This document shows, piece after piece, positions 8,000-16,669 of a stretch of DNA of 64,000 bases. Under the pieces are notes generated by a model. It was not told the origin of the DNA and made no database searches. It saw only the letters and a list, made by a program, of their open reading frames with translations. How positions within the stretch are numbered: the stretch's first letter is position 1; every line of letters starts with the position of its first letter. Both the position numbers and the translations under genes were made by a program. Origin of the DNA: Archaeoglobaceae archaeon (GTDB taxonomy: Archaea > Halobacteriota > Archaeoglobi > Archaeoglobales > Archaeoglobaceae); contig JAMOPJ010000002.1 in NCBI GenBank assembly GCA_027064525.1, forward strand, positions 1 to 64,000, in the 5' to 3' direction.

Positions 8000-8056
8000 A
8001 GCCTCAGTAAGGCGCTTTCATCATGACTCAGCAAGGGGTTCGGATCATCATCGGCT
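8000..8056 (-). ncRNA. C/D box sRNA C
   Basis: Read on the minus strand: AGCC stem end, C box GATGATGA (8052-8045), a 13-nt guide TCCGAACCCCTTG, D' box CTGA (8031-8028), C' box ATGATGA (8024-8018), a 10-nt guide AAGCGCCTTA, D box CTGA (8007-8004) and GGCT closing the stem. Its 5' end overlaps the last two bases of the stop codon of the permuted GTPase gene on the same strand, so it may be processed out of that mRNA. Targets are unresolved. The tRNA-Arg(TCG) anticodon arm resembles the complement of the first guide but needs a one-base bulge. Confidence 0.85.
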
Positions 8057-8807
8057 ACAGCCACCACGCTGTCAGCTTACAGTTATTCCAATCGTTTATC
8101 AACCTTGTAGCTGCTCTATGCGTGTCGGGTTCACCACCCTTTCTTAGAAATCCGAACTTTAACGCTATTTTTTCAAGAGTTTCCTCGCTCGGCTCAGGCT
8201 CAACTCCATAAAGCTCTTTGAAGTTCGAGCCTTCGGCATTCTTTATCTTCTCAAGGAGTATGAAAGCCGATTCCTCTACATCATCCGGAAACAGAATCTT
8301 TGCCCAATCTTGGCTTGCGAACTCCTTGGGAATAACTCCGGGCGTGTCCGAGAGCAGGAGCTTACCGCTTATCCTTATCCACTGCTTTCCTTTAGTATGT
8401 CCCGGGATTGGGGCTGTAGAGACGACGGTGCATTGGGCGAGCATGTTGATTATACTTGACTTGCCGACGTTTGGGAATCCCACAACCACGAGCTTAGCCT
8501 TTCTGTCTCTACCAAAGTAGCTTTTAAGACTTCTTCTGAGTATCCAAAATCCGTAGAATTTCTTGCTAGAGACGTGAACAACATCAACGGCATTGCTTTG
8601 CTCTTTCAAAACCCTTTTACATCTGTCAGCAAACTCTTTTGGCACGAGATCAACTTTATTGATGATTATCCAGAAAGGCTTGTTGAGTTCTTCAAAAAGA
8701 TCTTCGAGCTTCTTACTTCTGAACTCGTTCGGACATCTGGCATCGACTACCTCCAAAACACCATCGCTACTCTTGATCTCGCTGATAACAGTCTTCCACG
8801 AACTCAT
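8055..8807 (-). CDS. Circularly permuted GTPase, YlqF/YawG family
   Basis: The GTPase motifs come in permuted order: NKVD (G4) near residue 50, then GFPNVGKSS (G1) near 109, then DTPG (G3) near 153. That order defines the YlqF/RbgA/YawG family of ribosome assembly GTPases. The length of 250 residues suits the archaeal branch. It probably helps large-subunit maturation, an inference from the family. The tRNA gene 33 bases upstream lies on the same strand and may be co-transcribed, and the stop codon overlaps a C/D sRNA, which also puts it in an RNA-processing setting. Confidence 0.9.
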   Translation of the reverse strand: MSSWKTVISEIKSSDGVLEVVDARCPNEFRSKKLEDLFEELNKPFWIIINKVDLVPKEFADRCKRVLKEQSNAVDVVHVSSKKFYGFWILRRSLKSYFGRDRKAKLVVVGFPNVGKSSIINMLAQCTVVSTAPIPGHTKGKQWIRISGKLLLSDTPGVIPKEFASQDWAKILFPDDVEESAFILLEKIKNAEGSNFKELYGVEPEPSEETLEKIALKFGFLRKGGEPDTHRAATRLINDWNNCKLTAWWL

Positions 8808-8840
8808 AGATCTGTTTTATTTCAGGAGAATAAAACAGTA

Positions 8841-8915
8841 TGGGCCCGGAGGGATTTGAACCCTCGACCGCCCGGTTATGAGCCGGGCGCTCTGACCTGG
8901 CTAAGCTACGGGCCC
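8841..8915 (-). tRNA. tRNA with CAT anticodon (Ile2 favoured, elongator Met possible)
   Basis: On the minus strand a 75-nt cloverleaf folds with acceptor GGGCCCG, anticodon stem GCCCGG/CCGGGC enclosing CTCATAA, and a GGTTCAAATCC T arm. The anticodon is CAT. The initiator-specific A1-U72 pair and GGG/CCC anticodon stem are absent, so it is not the initiator. The GGGCC acceptor start resembles archaeal tRNA-Ile2, where C34 is modified to read AUA. No CCA is encoded. An AAGCTTAAAT box lies about 25 bases upstream. Confidence 0.93.
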
Positions 8916-9025
8916 TAAGGTAAAATCTTAATTGAATGAATTTAAGCTTTATGCTATCCAACCATATCAGTTTTTAACATATTTATGGAAGTAATAAAGC
9001 TTGCACAGCGTAATTTTTTAGATCA

Positions 9026-9376
9026 CTACATATAGCTCTTTAATTTTTCAACGCTTTCGTATACTTCCTCTAATATCTCTCTTTCAAGTGTCTTCACGAG
9101 CTCATCTCTGCCCTTCTCTTCTAGAATCTTTATCAATCTTGAAAAGTCCGCAACTATTGCTCTCGCTTTTTCTGGATCTTGAAGAGCAAATGACATTCCT
9201 ATTAGCCTACCGACCATCAATATTGCAAAGTATAGTTTATTTCCCTCGTATCTGCTTTTTAGGAATTCTATAGCCTCTTCATCGCTTAGTCTTTTTCTTA
9301 TTATCTCAACTACATCTGCGGTAATTTCAGCAGCTTCCTTTGCCGTAAGTCCGAACTCTCTATATAGCACGCTCAT
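9026..9376 (-). CDS. Hypothetical alpha-helical protein, 116 residues
   Basis: I do not recognise a family. The protein is rich in Glu, Lys, Ala and Leu, seems all-helical and soluble, and has no cysteine or metal motif. It starts MSVLYREFGLTAKEAAEI. A middle segment (LYFAILMVGRLIGMSFAL) is hydrophobic enough for a buried helix. It sits 24 bases downstream of the CooC-like ATPase on the same strand, so it may be co-transcribed with it and act as a partner. Confidence 0.65.
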   Translation of the reverse strand: MSVLYREFGLTAKEAAEITADVVEIIRKRLSDEEAIEFLKSRYEGNKLYFAILMVGRLIGMSFALQDPEKARAIVADFSRLIKILEEKGRDELVKTLEREILEEVYESVEKLKSYM

Positions 9377-9400
9377 TGTGTCTAATTCGGTATTTACGAA

Positions 9401-10108
9401 TTAAGACTTTATCTTTTGCCAAAGCTCTTCGATCTGTGGTATAACTTCTACTTCCTTTCCCTCCAAGCTGCCGTAGATCAGAGCTTGATCAAATGGAATT
9501 ACAACATCTGGCTTAATTTTTTCCAGAATATTGGGCAGTGCTTTGTTCAGCAGAAGTATATGCTTCAATTTGGACTTTTCAGCCAACTTTCTAATCTTGT
9601 TTGAAAGTTCGAGCGATTCTATAGATGGTTCGGCAACGTTTACTATTACATCAGCCTCTAAATCAATCCCCCTCCCAAAATGCTCGATTCCGGCTTCTGT
9701 GTCCACTATGACTATCTCCCCCTCTTTTAGCTTTAATCCTTTTATAAACTCCTTCGCTAAAACTGCATACGGGCAAGCGCAGCCTTCGCCGGCATCTTCA
9801 ATTTTTCCAATGCTGATTACACTTAAGTTGCCTTTAGCAGATAGAATTTCACTTGGAATTTCATCTATACTTTTGGGCAAGCTTATACGATCCTTAATTG
9901 CTTTCTTCACAGATCTTCTACCTCCTAAATATTCTGCCAGAGTTTTTGCCTTTTGTAATCCTAGCATCCTATACAGCCCGGGATTTGATTCGTCTATGTC
10001 AACGACGAGAACTCTGTAACCTTCATTTACCAGATATTTTGCCAGCATAGCTACTATCGTGCTCTTCCCACATCCTCCCTTTCCACAAACCAAAACTTTC
10101 ATCCGCAT
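9401..10108 (-). CDS. CooC/MinD-type ATPase, likely nickel insertion accessory
   Basis: A deviant Walker A, GKGGCGKST (residues 9-17), opens the protein and DIDESNPGLYRMLG follows. VDTEAGIEHFGRGID in the middle is typical of CooC. In that family the ATPase inserts nickel into CO dehydrogenase/acetyl-CoA synthase. A cysteine pair (EGCACPYA) also fits CooC-type metal binding. At 235 residues it is about normal length. ATG at 10102 (MKVLVCGKGG) is as likely as 10108. No CODH gene lies in the window, so the target is inferred. Hydrogenase maturation and nikR elsewhere in the window give nickel a recurrent role. Confidence 0.82.
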   Translation of the reverse strand: MRMKVLVCGKGGCGKSTIVAMLAKYLVNEGYRVLVVDIDESNPGLYRMLGLQKAKTLAEYLGGRRSVKKAIKDRISLPKSIDEIPSEILSAKGNLSVISIGKIEDAGEGCACPYAVLAKEFIKGLKLKEGEIVIVDTEAGIEHFGRGIDLEADVIVNVAEPSIESLELSNKIRKLAEKSKLKHILLLNKALPNILEKIKPDVVIPFDQALIYGSLEGKEVEVIPQIEELWQKIKS

Positions 10109-10163
10109 CCTTATTATTCATAGCGACCTAAAAACTTTTGTTAGCGTTAGTCGATGTTCTTCT

Positions 10164-10574
10164 ATGATCAGGGAAATCTACGTCGATCTGGATGCACACG
10201 GTGATATGGCTGACATTACTGACGAAGTCAGAAAGTTCGTAAAGGAGAGCGGAGTTAAGGAAGGGGCGGTTCTGGTTTTCAACGTCGGCTCAACCGGAGC
10301 CATAACGACCATCGAATTCGAGCCCGGACTGAGGAAGGACTTTCCCCGCATAATGGACAAGATAGCCCCTTATGGTGAACACTACGAACACCACAAAACT
10401 TGGGGAGACGACAACGGCTCAAGCCACGTGAAAGCTTCGATCGTCGGCCCAAGCATCGTAGTTCCCTTCAAGGATGGAGAGCTCTTACTCGGCACTTGGC
10501 AACAGATAGTCGTAGTCAACTTCGATACCCGCCCAAGAAGGAGAAAGGTGATCTTGCAAATATTGAAAGCATAA
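10164..10574 (+). CDS. YjbQ/UPF0047 family protein
   Basis: The protein has the family signatures VFNVGSTGAITTIEFEPG, YGEHYEHHKTWGDDNGSSHV with clustered histidines, GTWQQIVVVNFDTRPRRR, and 136 residues. Family members are trimeric with a metal-binding histidine site and carry a TIGR00149 annotation as a secondary thiamine-phosphate synthase; real cellular function is unsettled. ATG 10164 is chosen because homology begins there, while the longer frame runs into the opposing CooC gene. It converges on the DUF2207 gene, with three bases between stops. Confidence 0.9.
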   Translation: MIREIYVDLDAHGDMADITDEVRKFVKESGVKEGAVLVFNVGSTGAITTIEFEPGLRKDFPRIMDKIAPYGEHYEHHKTWGDDNGSSHVKASIVGPSIVVPFKDGELLLGTWQQIVVVNFDTRPRRRKVILQILKA

Positions 10575-10577
10575 GGC

Positions 10578-12371
10578 TTACCAACCTCCAGCACCACCTC
10601 CACCGCTTCCACCACCACTACCAAAGCCTCCTCCGCTTGAAGAACTCGTAGTCTTTGCGAAGCTGTGAAGAGAGTGAAGGCCTCCGCCATAAACGTAAAC
10701 GTCCGTTTCGGGCAATCTGATGTTGAGATCCTTCATAGCCTTAGACACGTTCTCACCGACGCCCAAAGCTGTTCCGTAAACGAGCCAGTCCTTCCAGATC
10801 GAGATATCCTCAGGTGCATACTTCTTTATCATCGCCATGTCCGAAAGGAATCTCCTGAATGCAACCCACTCAAGCTTCTCCTTATAGTGATCTCCCCTCC
10901 ACCTTCCGAAGAGTTGCGAAGGAGCAACGACGCATGCGAGTGACTGTAGGAAGAACGCCAAACTTGGAATTGGAGAGATCCAGCCGAACACGATCACGAC
11001 TATTATCGATGCTAAGAACAGGCGTATCAAAATCTTTCTGCCGGTTGTATCAACAAAATCCTTGGCGATGTTCGTCTTCGGCGGTCTGAGCAAAGACTGC
11101 CATTCCCTTGCGATCTTCCACTCTCTGTTCTTTCTCACCCTATCTCTAATCCTCTTAATATCGAACACGCCGTTCTCGGAATACTTCTCGAAGAACATGA
11201 CCACTTTCCTCTCGTATTCGTCCAAATTCCCACCAGTTCTAAGAACCCTTACGATGAGATTCTTCCCCTCACTTTTGATTTCGAGGAATCCTCTCATGCT
11301 CAGATCCATTATCGTCGCCATCAGTCCGTTCAGATCGAACTCTTCCACATCCTTACTGAAGACCAAGTTGACGAACCAAGGCTTTCTCTTTTTAGGAACG
11401 TAGCTTAAAAATTCGGGAACTGTGAACTCCTTCTCGGTGCCAAACCTTCTGTAGATGAACAGGACGATTGCCGGATAAATCAAGACGATTCCTAAGATCG
11501 CCTTCTCGACGATGTCCTTGGAAAAGCCCATCTCCATTCTGTTGGCTTCCAGAGTTCTCTTCATAACGTCATCGACTCTAACGTAGTATCCCGTAAGCTT
11601 GTCGTGCTTGAGAATAGCTTCAATCTCTATAAGCCCGTTTTCGGGAGAGCTCCCGGTTATTACGTATCCATCTTCCGTTTTCTCAACCCTGCATCCCTCG
11701 AAATGCGGTATCAGCTTGACTATCAAATGTTTCGGATCTCTGACGAGGATCCTCACCTTATCATAGGGAACATGCTCGTCCGCCAACTTTATGTTGAAGT
11801 GATCGAACTTGCCGTCGGTGTGTATGGGCGAATATATTCGGAAAACATATCTAACCCTGTAATCTCCGGGACTAAATCCGCCGGAACTTACGATTCCTAC
11901 TTCATTGGGTTTGGCATGCTTTCTAACGAGCTTCTCCTCTGCTGGCCCTCCATACCAAACGAAAACTCTTCCCAAGTAATCTCGAACGTAGTATGGATAG
12001 CTCGATTCGACTCCGAGCAGGGTTACGTTCGGCTTAACGTTTTCATGCCATTCGATTGTGAGAGGAATTTTCCACCTCCTGTATAGGCCGTGGAACTCGC
12101 CGAACTTAACGTGATAGACGTAATTCTCTTGTAGGTTCATCGATGGAACATCTAAGGTTGCGTAATAATCGCAAGTGAGCTGATTAATTTCAACTCCGAC
12201 GCATGATATCGCAAGGGCAGCAATCCCTACAATCAGAACGAATACAATTATGAACACGAGCGCCTTCGATTCGCCATATCTGTCGTATATTTTGGCCGTT
12301 CCAACGTGAGCTATTATTAAAGTGAGGATGGCCGAAATTATTCCGAACCACACGATCAGAAAGACATCCAT
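10578..12371 (-). CDS. DUF2207 family membrane protein
   Basis: This 597-residue protein has two membrane segments near its N-terminus (about residues 5-23 and 38-58), a large extracytoplasmic beta-rich domain to about residue 285, a third segment near 290-310, a soluble region, paired segments around 450-495, and a very glycine- and serine-rich tail (GSGGGSGGGGAGGW). This layout with the Gly-rich ending is the mark of DUF2207, a widespread membrane family of unknown role. The tail is natural for the family and not a frameshift product. Confidence 0.82.
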   Translation of the reverse strand: MDVFLIVWFGIISAILTLIIAHVGTAKIYDRYGESKALVFIIVFVLIVGIAALAISCVGVEINQLTCDYYATLDVPSMNLQENYVYHVKFGEFHGLYRRWKIPLTIEWHENVKPNVTLLGVESSYPYYVRDYLGRVFVWYGGPAEEKLVRKHAKPNEVGIVSSGGFSPGDYRVRYVFRIYSPIHTDGKFDHFNIKLADEHVPYDKVRILVRDPKHLIVKLIPHFEGCRVEKTEDGYVITGSSPENGLIEIEAILKHDKLTGYYVRVDDVMKRTLEANRMEMGFSKDIVEKAILGIVLIYPAIVLFIYRRFGTEKEFTVPEFLSYVPKKRKPWFVNLVFSKDVEEFDLNGLMATIMDLSMRGFLEIKSEGKNLIVRVLRTGGNLDEYERKVVMFFEKYSENGVFDIKRIRDRVRKNREWKIAREWQSLLRPPKTNIAKDFVDTTGRKILIRLFLASIIVVIVFGWISPIPSLAFFLQSLACVVAPSQLFGRWRGDHYKEKLEWVAFRRFLSDMAMIKKYAPEDISIWKDWLVYGTALGVGENVSKAMKDLNIRLPETDVYVYGGGLHSLHSFAKTTSSSSGGGFGSGGGSGGGGAGGW

Positions 12372-12420
12372 TATAAGCGAATGAGAATAGAAGTATTAAA
12401 AAATTTCGAATAAAGCAAAA

Positions 12421-12963
12421 TCATTTTTTGGCCAAATATCTAAACAGTTCTTCCAAAGCTCTCCTTCTATGCGAAACCTCGTTCTTCTCATCTCCCATCT
12501 CCGCAAACGTCCTTCCGTCGTATTCGAATATGGGATCGAATCCGAAGCCCTTATCGCCCCTCATCTCTTTCGCTATCCTTCCGTCCACCCTACCTTTGAA
12601 CGTGAGAATCTCCTTGCCATCGAAAAATGCCACAACGGCTAAGAAGTATGCTCTTCTATCTTCCACGCCATCCATCAGCTTCAAAATTCCCTCATTCCCT
12701 ATCGTCTTGAAAACGAACGAAGAGTATGGCCCTGGAAACCCCTTCAAAGCGGGGATGAACAGACCACTGTCCTCTATGAAGAAGGGCTCTTTTATCTTCT
12801 TAGATAGCATCTCAGCGCTTTTCCTTGCGATCTCTTCCAAATCGTTTCCCTGAGGCTCAAGGTATTCTTCCTTTCTCCATTCGACTTCGATACCGTATTT
12901 CTCGCCTATGCTCTTAGCTTCTCTGAACTTACCCTCGTTGGACGTTATGAATATAACCTTCAT
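12421..12963 (-). CDS. rdgB: Non-canonical purine NTP pyrophosphatase (RdgB/HAM1)
   Basis: This enzyme hydrolyses ITP, dITP and XTP to keep deaminated purines out of nucleic acids. Motifs match the family: [13 protein letters not shown] at the start, [19 protein letters not shown] in the middle, [11 protein letters not shown] and a terminal [10 protein letters not shown]. The length of 180 residues is usual. It stands alone between divergent or convergent neighbours, and the next plus-strand gene (cofC) starts 77 bases away. Confidence 0.95.
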   Translation of the reverse strand: MKVIFITSNEGKFREAKSIGEKYGIEVEWRKEEYLEPQGNDLEEIARKSAEMLSKKIKEPFFIEDSGLFIPALKGFPGPYSSFVFKTIGNEGILKLMDGVEDRRAYFLAVVAFFDGKEILTFKGRVDGRIAKEMRGDKGFGFDPIFEYDGRTFAEMGDEKNEVSHRRRALEELFRYLAKK

Positions 12964-13039
12964 ACATGCCGGAACGTTCGGAAGTATTTAGATCATTCGA
13001 TTCAAAAACGGTAAAAATTCGCCCGTTCTTCATACCGTG

Positions 13040-13666
13040 ATGAAAGTGATGATACCGTTCAAGCTGAAGAATCCCAAATCGAGGCTATCTTCAATATTGA
13101 CTTTGGATGAACGCATACATCTCGCAAAGCTTATGCTAAAGGATGTCGTGGATGTCGTGTCGAAGTTCACAGATGATATCTTGATTCTCGTTCCACCGAA
13201 CACTGAAGTGGAAATAGATGCCAAGATAGAGGAGGATTCAAGAGATCTCGATTCTGCGGTAAATGCCCGAATTGTAGGAGATACAGCCATAATAATGTCC
13301 GATCTTCCACTGCTGAATGTCAAAACGCTCAAACGATTCTTCGATTGCGATGGCGACATTGTGATAGCTCCGGGGAGGAAGGGTGGAACTAACATGCTTC
13401 TGATTAGAGATGAGAGGTTTAGAGTCTCCTATCACTACGGAAGCTTCTTCAAACACATCGCAATCGCCGAGAGGTTGGGTTTGAAGGTGGAAATCTTTGA
13501 TTCATTCTATGCAAGCTTGGATATCGACGATGAGAGCGATCTGCTTGAGTTGCTCATGCATGGAAAGGGAAAGAGATCGTGCGAGTATCTGAGATCGATC
13601 GGGTTCGAAGTCGATTTCTCAAAGAAGGATCCTACTTTGGTTAGGAGATCAAATGATCGGTTTTGA
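13040..13666 (+). CDS. cofC: 2-phospho-L-lactate guanylyltransferase CofC
   Basis: CofC activates 2-phospholactate (or phosphoenolpyruvate) with GTP to make the precursor of coenzyme F420. The protein has the family start MKVMIPFKLKNPKSRLS, a SDLPLLN motif, the GRKGGTNMLLIR substrate segment and VSYHYGSFFKHI. The 208 residues fit. I prefer ATG 13040 over GTG 13037. Its presence shows an F420-making cell, which suits the FrhB-like protein at 3.9-4.9 kb. Confidence 0.93.
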   Translation: MKVMIPFKLKNPKSRLSSILTLDERIHLAKLMLKDVVDVVSKFTDDILILVPPNTEVEIDAKIEEDSRDLDSAVNARIVGDTAIIMSDLPLLNVKTLKRFFDCDGDIVIAPGRKGGTNMLLIRDERFRVSYHYGSFFKHIAIAERLGLKVEIFDSFYASLDIDDESDLLELLMHGKGKRSCEYLRSIGFEVDFSKKDPTLVRRSNDRF

Positions 13667-13680
13667 TCCAGTTTCAAGCG

Positions 13681-13869
13681 TTATTCCAACCTTTTATAAG
13701 CTTCTTCGAGGAATCTTTCCCCTTCTCTAAACTTCTCAACGGCCTTAACTATCAGCTCCGCAACGTCGGGCCTTTCATCCCTAATCTTCTTAGCCCACTC
13801 TAAGTATTTGGAATTATGCTCTCTGCTGTGTTCGATCCAGTGCTCTAAGAGGTGCTTCAACCTATCCAT
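13681..13869 (-). CDS. Small histidine-containing helical protein, 62 residues
   Basis: The protein is a short helical hairpin, MDRLKHLLEHWIEHSREHNS and so on, with five histidines (H6, H10, H14, H18 or nearby) on one helical face. That spacing could bind a metal. I have a faint memory of similar short domains beside nickel or cobalt transport proteins but cannot assign a family. The stop lies 15 bases from the cofC stop on the other strand. Coding is supported by an uninterrupted amphipathic pattern and a reasonable start. Confidence 0.6.
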   Translation of the reverse strand: MDRLKHLLEHWIEHSREHNSKYLEWAKKIRDERPDVAELIVKAVEKFREGERFLEEAYKRLE

Positions 13870-13916
13870 GCCTTGTAACTCTTCGATGGTAACTTAAAAT
13901 TTTCCACGATAAATAC

Positions 13917-14444
13917 TTATAAATTCGGAGTGATACGGCAGTTTTCTTCACATTCATTCGACAAACGTTCAACCCTCTCCAAAAACTTGATCATGTTTCT
14001 CCAATGGCTTCCCATCCAGTATAGCTTTTTGCATTTCTCGCAATACCAGAGCTCATATCTTTGTCTTAGATCTTCCCTAATGCCTTCTCTTTTCATGACT
14101 TCCAATGCCTCCTCATCGCTCGGCTTTCGCAGAGGTGTGTTGCAAACGCTACATCTGTCCATCTTCAGCTCGAATTTGACACCCAATCTCATCACTTCCG
14201 CCATCTGCTCAGCCACATCATCAGCCTTAATTAGAAAAACCGGCCTTCCTACTGCCTTCGATCTCTTGAAGAGCTCCTTGTCTTTAGTAAGCAGAATTCT
14301 ATCTGTGTGGTTGTAAACCATATAAGTATCCTCATCTCCATCGAATTCCAAATCTGCGACATATAGCGTGTCGTAACCAGCAATTCTAAGCCAGATTGCA
14401 AGTTTTTTCAGCATCCGATCGCAGATAAACTTAAGCTCGCTCAA
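13917..14444 (-). CDS. Mut7-C RNase-domain protein with zinc ribbon
   Basis: The N-terminal half is the PIN-like Mut7-C fold: FICDRMLKKLAIWLRIAGYDT, DRILLTKDKELFKR and a late aspartate pair give the acidic nuclease centre. The C-terminal half is a zinc ribbon, CSVCNTPL at about 119-126 and WYCEKCKKLYWMGSHW at about 152-167. The family is presumed to be RNA-cleaving or RNA-binding. The gene overlaps the HD-domain gene upstream by 14 bases, so they are coupled. Confidence 0.88.
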   Translation of the reverse strand: MSELKFICDRMLKKLAIWLRIAGYDTLYVADLEFDGDEDTYMVYNHTDRILLTKDKELFKRSKAVGRPVFLIKADDVAEQMAEVMRLGVKFELKMDRCSVCNTPLRKPSDEEALEVMKREGIREDLRQRYELWYCEKCKKLYWMGSHWRNMIKFLERVERLSNECEENCRITPNL

Positions 14445-14961
14445 GTTTGAGCCACCACCTGTGATCCGATTTCCTTATCAGTTCAGCCAGCTTTCTTGCC
14501 GTTTCGGTCTTGAATTTTAGGTTTTTTGTGTATTCCATCGCCGAAGGATAGACTTCAGAATACTCCTTAGCCTGTAAGAGGAGTTCGAGCTTGTCGGCAT
14601 CCTTCACAAAATCCTTCAGATCCTCAAGCCTTTCGATTTCCTTCGTAAGCACTTCGGGCAACATATCAAGTTGCTCCTTCAAAACCTCATCGAAATCTGC
14701 TTCGACGTATCTTCTCGAAAGCTTGTGCAAATCCAAAGTCCTCGCCTCATTCAGATCGTGGATCAAACCCAAAAGACAAGCTTTGCACGCCTTGTCGAAG
14801 TCCTTGGTTTCTAGGAAGGCGACGATGAATGCGATCAGTGCCGTTCTGAAGCTGTGCTCAGCTACGCTCTCCGGCTCTTTTATCCCTATCTTGAACCAGC
14901 CAGATCGGGGAATGAGCTTGAGTATTCCGGATTCGAATAAAAAATCGACGATCTCCTGCAT
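14431..14961 (-). CDS. HD-domain phosphohydrolase (YfbR/HDDC2 type)
   Basis: The HD metal motifs are plain: AEHSFRTALIAF (first His), LLGLIHDLNEARTLD (HD pair) and KDADKLELLLQAKEY (last Asp). Members act as 5'-deoxynucleotidases on dNMPs and related nucleotides. The 176 residues are typical. It is the first gene of the pair with the Mut7-C protein and may share a nucleotide or RNA turnover role with it, which is only an inference from coupling. Confidence 0.88.
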   Translation of the reverse strand: MQEIVDFLFESGILKLIPRSGWFKIGIKEPESVAEHSFRTALIAFIVAFLETKDFDKACKACLLGLIHDLNEARTLDLHKLSRRYVEADFDEVLKEQLDMLPEVLTKEIERLEDLKDFVKDADKLELLLQAKEYSEVYPSAMEYTKNLKFKTETARKLAELIRKSDHRWWLKLERA

Positions 14962-14985
14962 GAATGAAGGAAGATGGGTGTGAAG

Positions 14986-16479
14986 TTAACGCTTTCGGCC
15001 AATGGCGTATCCGACGGTTACAACTGCAAGTATTCCAATTGCAGATTCAAACCCTGGTATCTTCGGCAAGGATATCGGTAACCAACCCTTATTAGGTGTC
15101 GGAGTTGGTGTTGGTTTTGGTGTTGGCTTGGGATTCGGGTTGTCCTTCTTCGGATTGGCTATCGCTTTAACTACTATTACCTTGCTCGTTGAATTGGTTA
15201 AACCGTCTTCACTTCTAACGGTAAGTTTAATGATGTAACTTCCCGGCTTCGAATATGCATGCGTAACTGTTGCGTTGCTTGTCTTGATGATATTGCCATC
15301 TCCAAAATCCCATATATATTCGGATGCTGAGCTCTTTGCCACAAAGGTCACTTTCTCACCGACTTTTGGATTCTTCGGGCTGAATTCGAAATCTGCCACT
15401 GGCTTAACCTTAGATCTGAAGAAGCAAATTAATCCGTTCAAGCTCCCAGCTACAACCCTTCCGTTGTTTGAAACTGCTACGAAATCTATTTTGTCGTCGA
15501 AGTTGTCATATATCCACAGCACTTTTCCATCTCTATCAAATAAAAAGAGTTTTTTAACACTACTCGCAACAACGAATTTTCTGTTTGGAGAGATGTCTAC
15601 CAAAGCTGGTCCAAACATTAGATTGACTTTCCATAGAGTATTGCCGATCCTATCAAATACGCAAACTTTTCCATTATCACAACCAACAGCTATCGTATCT
15701 ATGTTAGAGGTGGTAGCTACGGAAATTGGTAATCCATCAGCTATTTCCTTCATTATTAGGTATCCAAACTTGTTGAATATGTATATAGCTCTCATCTCTC
15801 CACCGTTAACTAGAATGTAGTTACCATCATCGGAAATCTTTATAATAAATGGATAAGCCGAATTAAGCTTAGTAAATCTTCCAATATACCATCCATTCCT
15901 ATATTCCCACGTCCAATCTTTTTGGCAGAAGAAATGTCCGCATACGTCCTTACTACATTTAACAAATAAATATAGATTACCAAGCATGTCTTCAGCTACA
16001 GCAACATTTCCGTTATTACATATAGCAACCTTAGCTACGTAACCCACCGTTTTGTATTCCCACAACTTTTTACCCTCATCGAAGTAGTGTATCTTTTTGT
16101 CCCCACATACAACTACACATCCATTTGAAGAGACTGCAACGGACGAGACTTTCGAATCAACTTTTCCTTTCCAAACCAATTTACTGTTATCCTCGTAGAG
16201 ATAGACATTTCCATTTGTGTCACCTACTGCAATGTATTTACCGCAAATATCTATGCAGATTGCACGGATCTCTTTCTTCCAGAGTATCTTACTCGAATTG
16301 AAGACGTATAGATAACTACCATCGCAACAAACAGCAAACGTCCCGTTCTCGGAAATCTTCAAATCTTTAATCCAATGATTTACTTTAAACTTAAAACTTG
16401 GCTCGTTGATCATGAGGGCGTTGACCGGGATTAAAGCGAGCAGAAGTATGGCGAATGTGAGCAGTTTTCTCATAATCAC
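14986..16479 (-). CDS. Secreted beta-propeller/PKD surface protein with PGF-CTERM-like anchor
   Basis: The 497-residue protein starts with a signal peptide (hydrophobic run at about 5-20). It is followed by repeated WD/PQQ-type blades (NGNVYLYED, SSNGCVVVCGD, SNNGRVVAGS) to about residue 355, a PKD domain (VADFEFSPKNPKVGEKVTF to about 440, including YIWDFGDGN), a Pro/Thr/Asn-rich linker, and a C-terminal PGFESAIGIL hydrophobic segment ending GRKR. The last part resembles the PGF-CTERM tag that archaeosortase A cleaves for lipid attachment. It should sit on the cell surface. Start at ATG 16479 or 16473. Confidence 0.85.
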   Translation of the reverse strand: MIMRKLLTFAILLLALIPVNALMINEPSFKFKVNHWIKDLKISENGTFAVCCDGSYLYVFNSSKILWKKEIRAICIDICGKYIAVGDTNGNVYLYEDNSKLVWKGKVDSKVSSVAVSSNGCVVVCGDKKIHYFDEGKKLWEYKTVGYVAKVAICNNGNVAVAEDMLGNLYLFVKCSKDVCGHFFCQKDWTWEYRNGWYIGRFTKLNSAYPFIIKISDDGNYILVNGGEMRAIYIFNKFGYLIMKEIADGLPISVATTSNIDTIAVGCDNGKVCVFDRIGNTLWKVNLMFGPALVDISPNRKFVVASSVKKLFLFDRDGKVLWIYDNFDDKIDFVAVSNNGRVVAGSLNGLICFFRSKVKPVADFEFSPKNPKVGEKVTFVAKSSASEYIWDFGDGNIIKTSNATVTHAYSKPGSYIIKLTVRSEDGLTNSTSKVIVVKAIANPKKDNPNPKPTPKPTPTPTPNKGWLPISLPKIPGFESAIGILAVVTVGYAIGRKR

Positions 16480-16535
16480 GTCCTAATTTTTCAAAAATAT
16501 AAAGATTGAGTGTATATACATATGCAGATACACAA

Positions 16536-16609
16536 CGGACCCGCCGGGATTTGAACCCGGGTCAAGGGGTCCGAAGCCCCTTAGGATATCCAGGCTACCC
16601 CACGGGTCC
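16536..16609 (-). tRNA. tRNA-Arg (anticodon TCG)
   Basis: On the minus strand a 74-nt cloverleaf has acceptor GGACCCG pairing with CGGGTCC, anticodon stem AGGGG/CCCCT around loop CTTCGGA (anticodon TCG, reading CGA and relatives), and a T arm CGGGTTCAAATCCCG. The discriminator base is G and no CCA is encoded. It lies between two protein genes on opposite strands. Confidence 0.95.
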
Positions 16610-16669
16610 TCCATAGCCATTATTCGAAAGGTATTTATAAGGTTTTGTGGCGGTTTTTAGGGGTCAATC

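Noticed and set aside
8944-9002. AAGCTTTAT / ATAAAGCTT inverted repeat upstream of the tRNA
   Set aside because: The arms are 40 bases apart with no clear partner gene, and one arm overlaps the tRNA's TATA-like box. Chance is enough in AT-rich DNA.
10578-10660. Glycine-rich repeat end of the DUF2207 gene as a frameshift or satellite repeat
   Set aside because: DUF2207 proteins normally end in a Gly/Ser-rich tail, and the stop and frame are clean.
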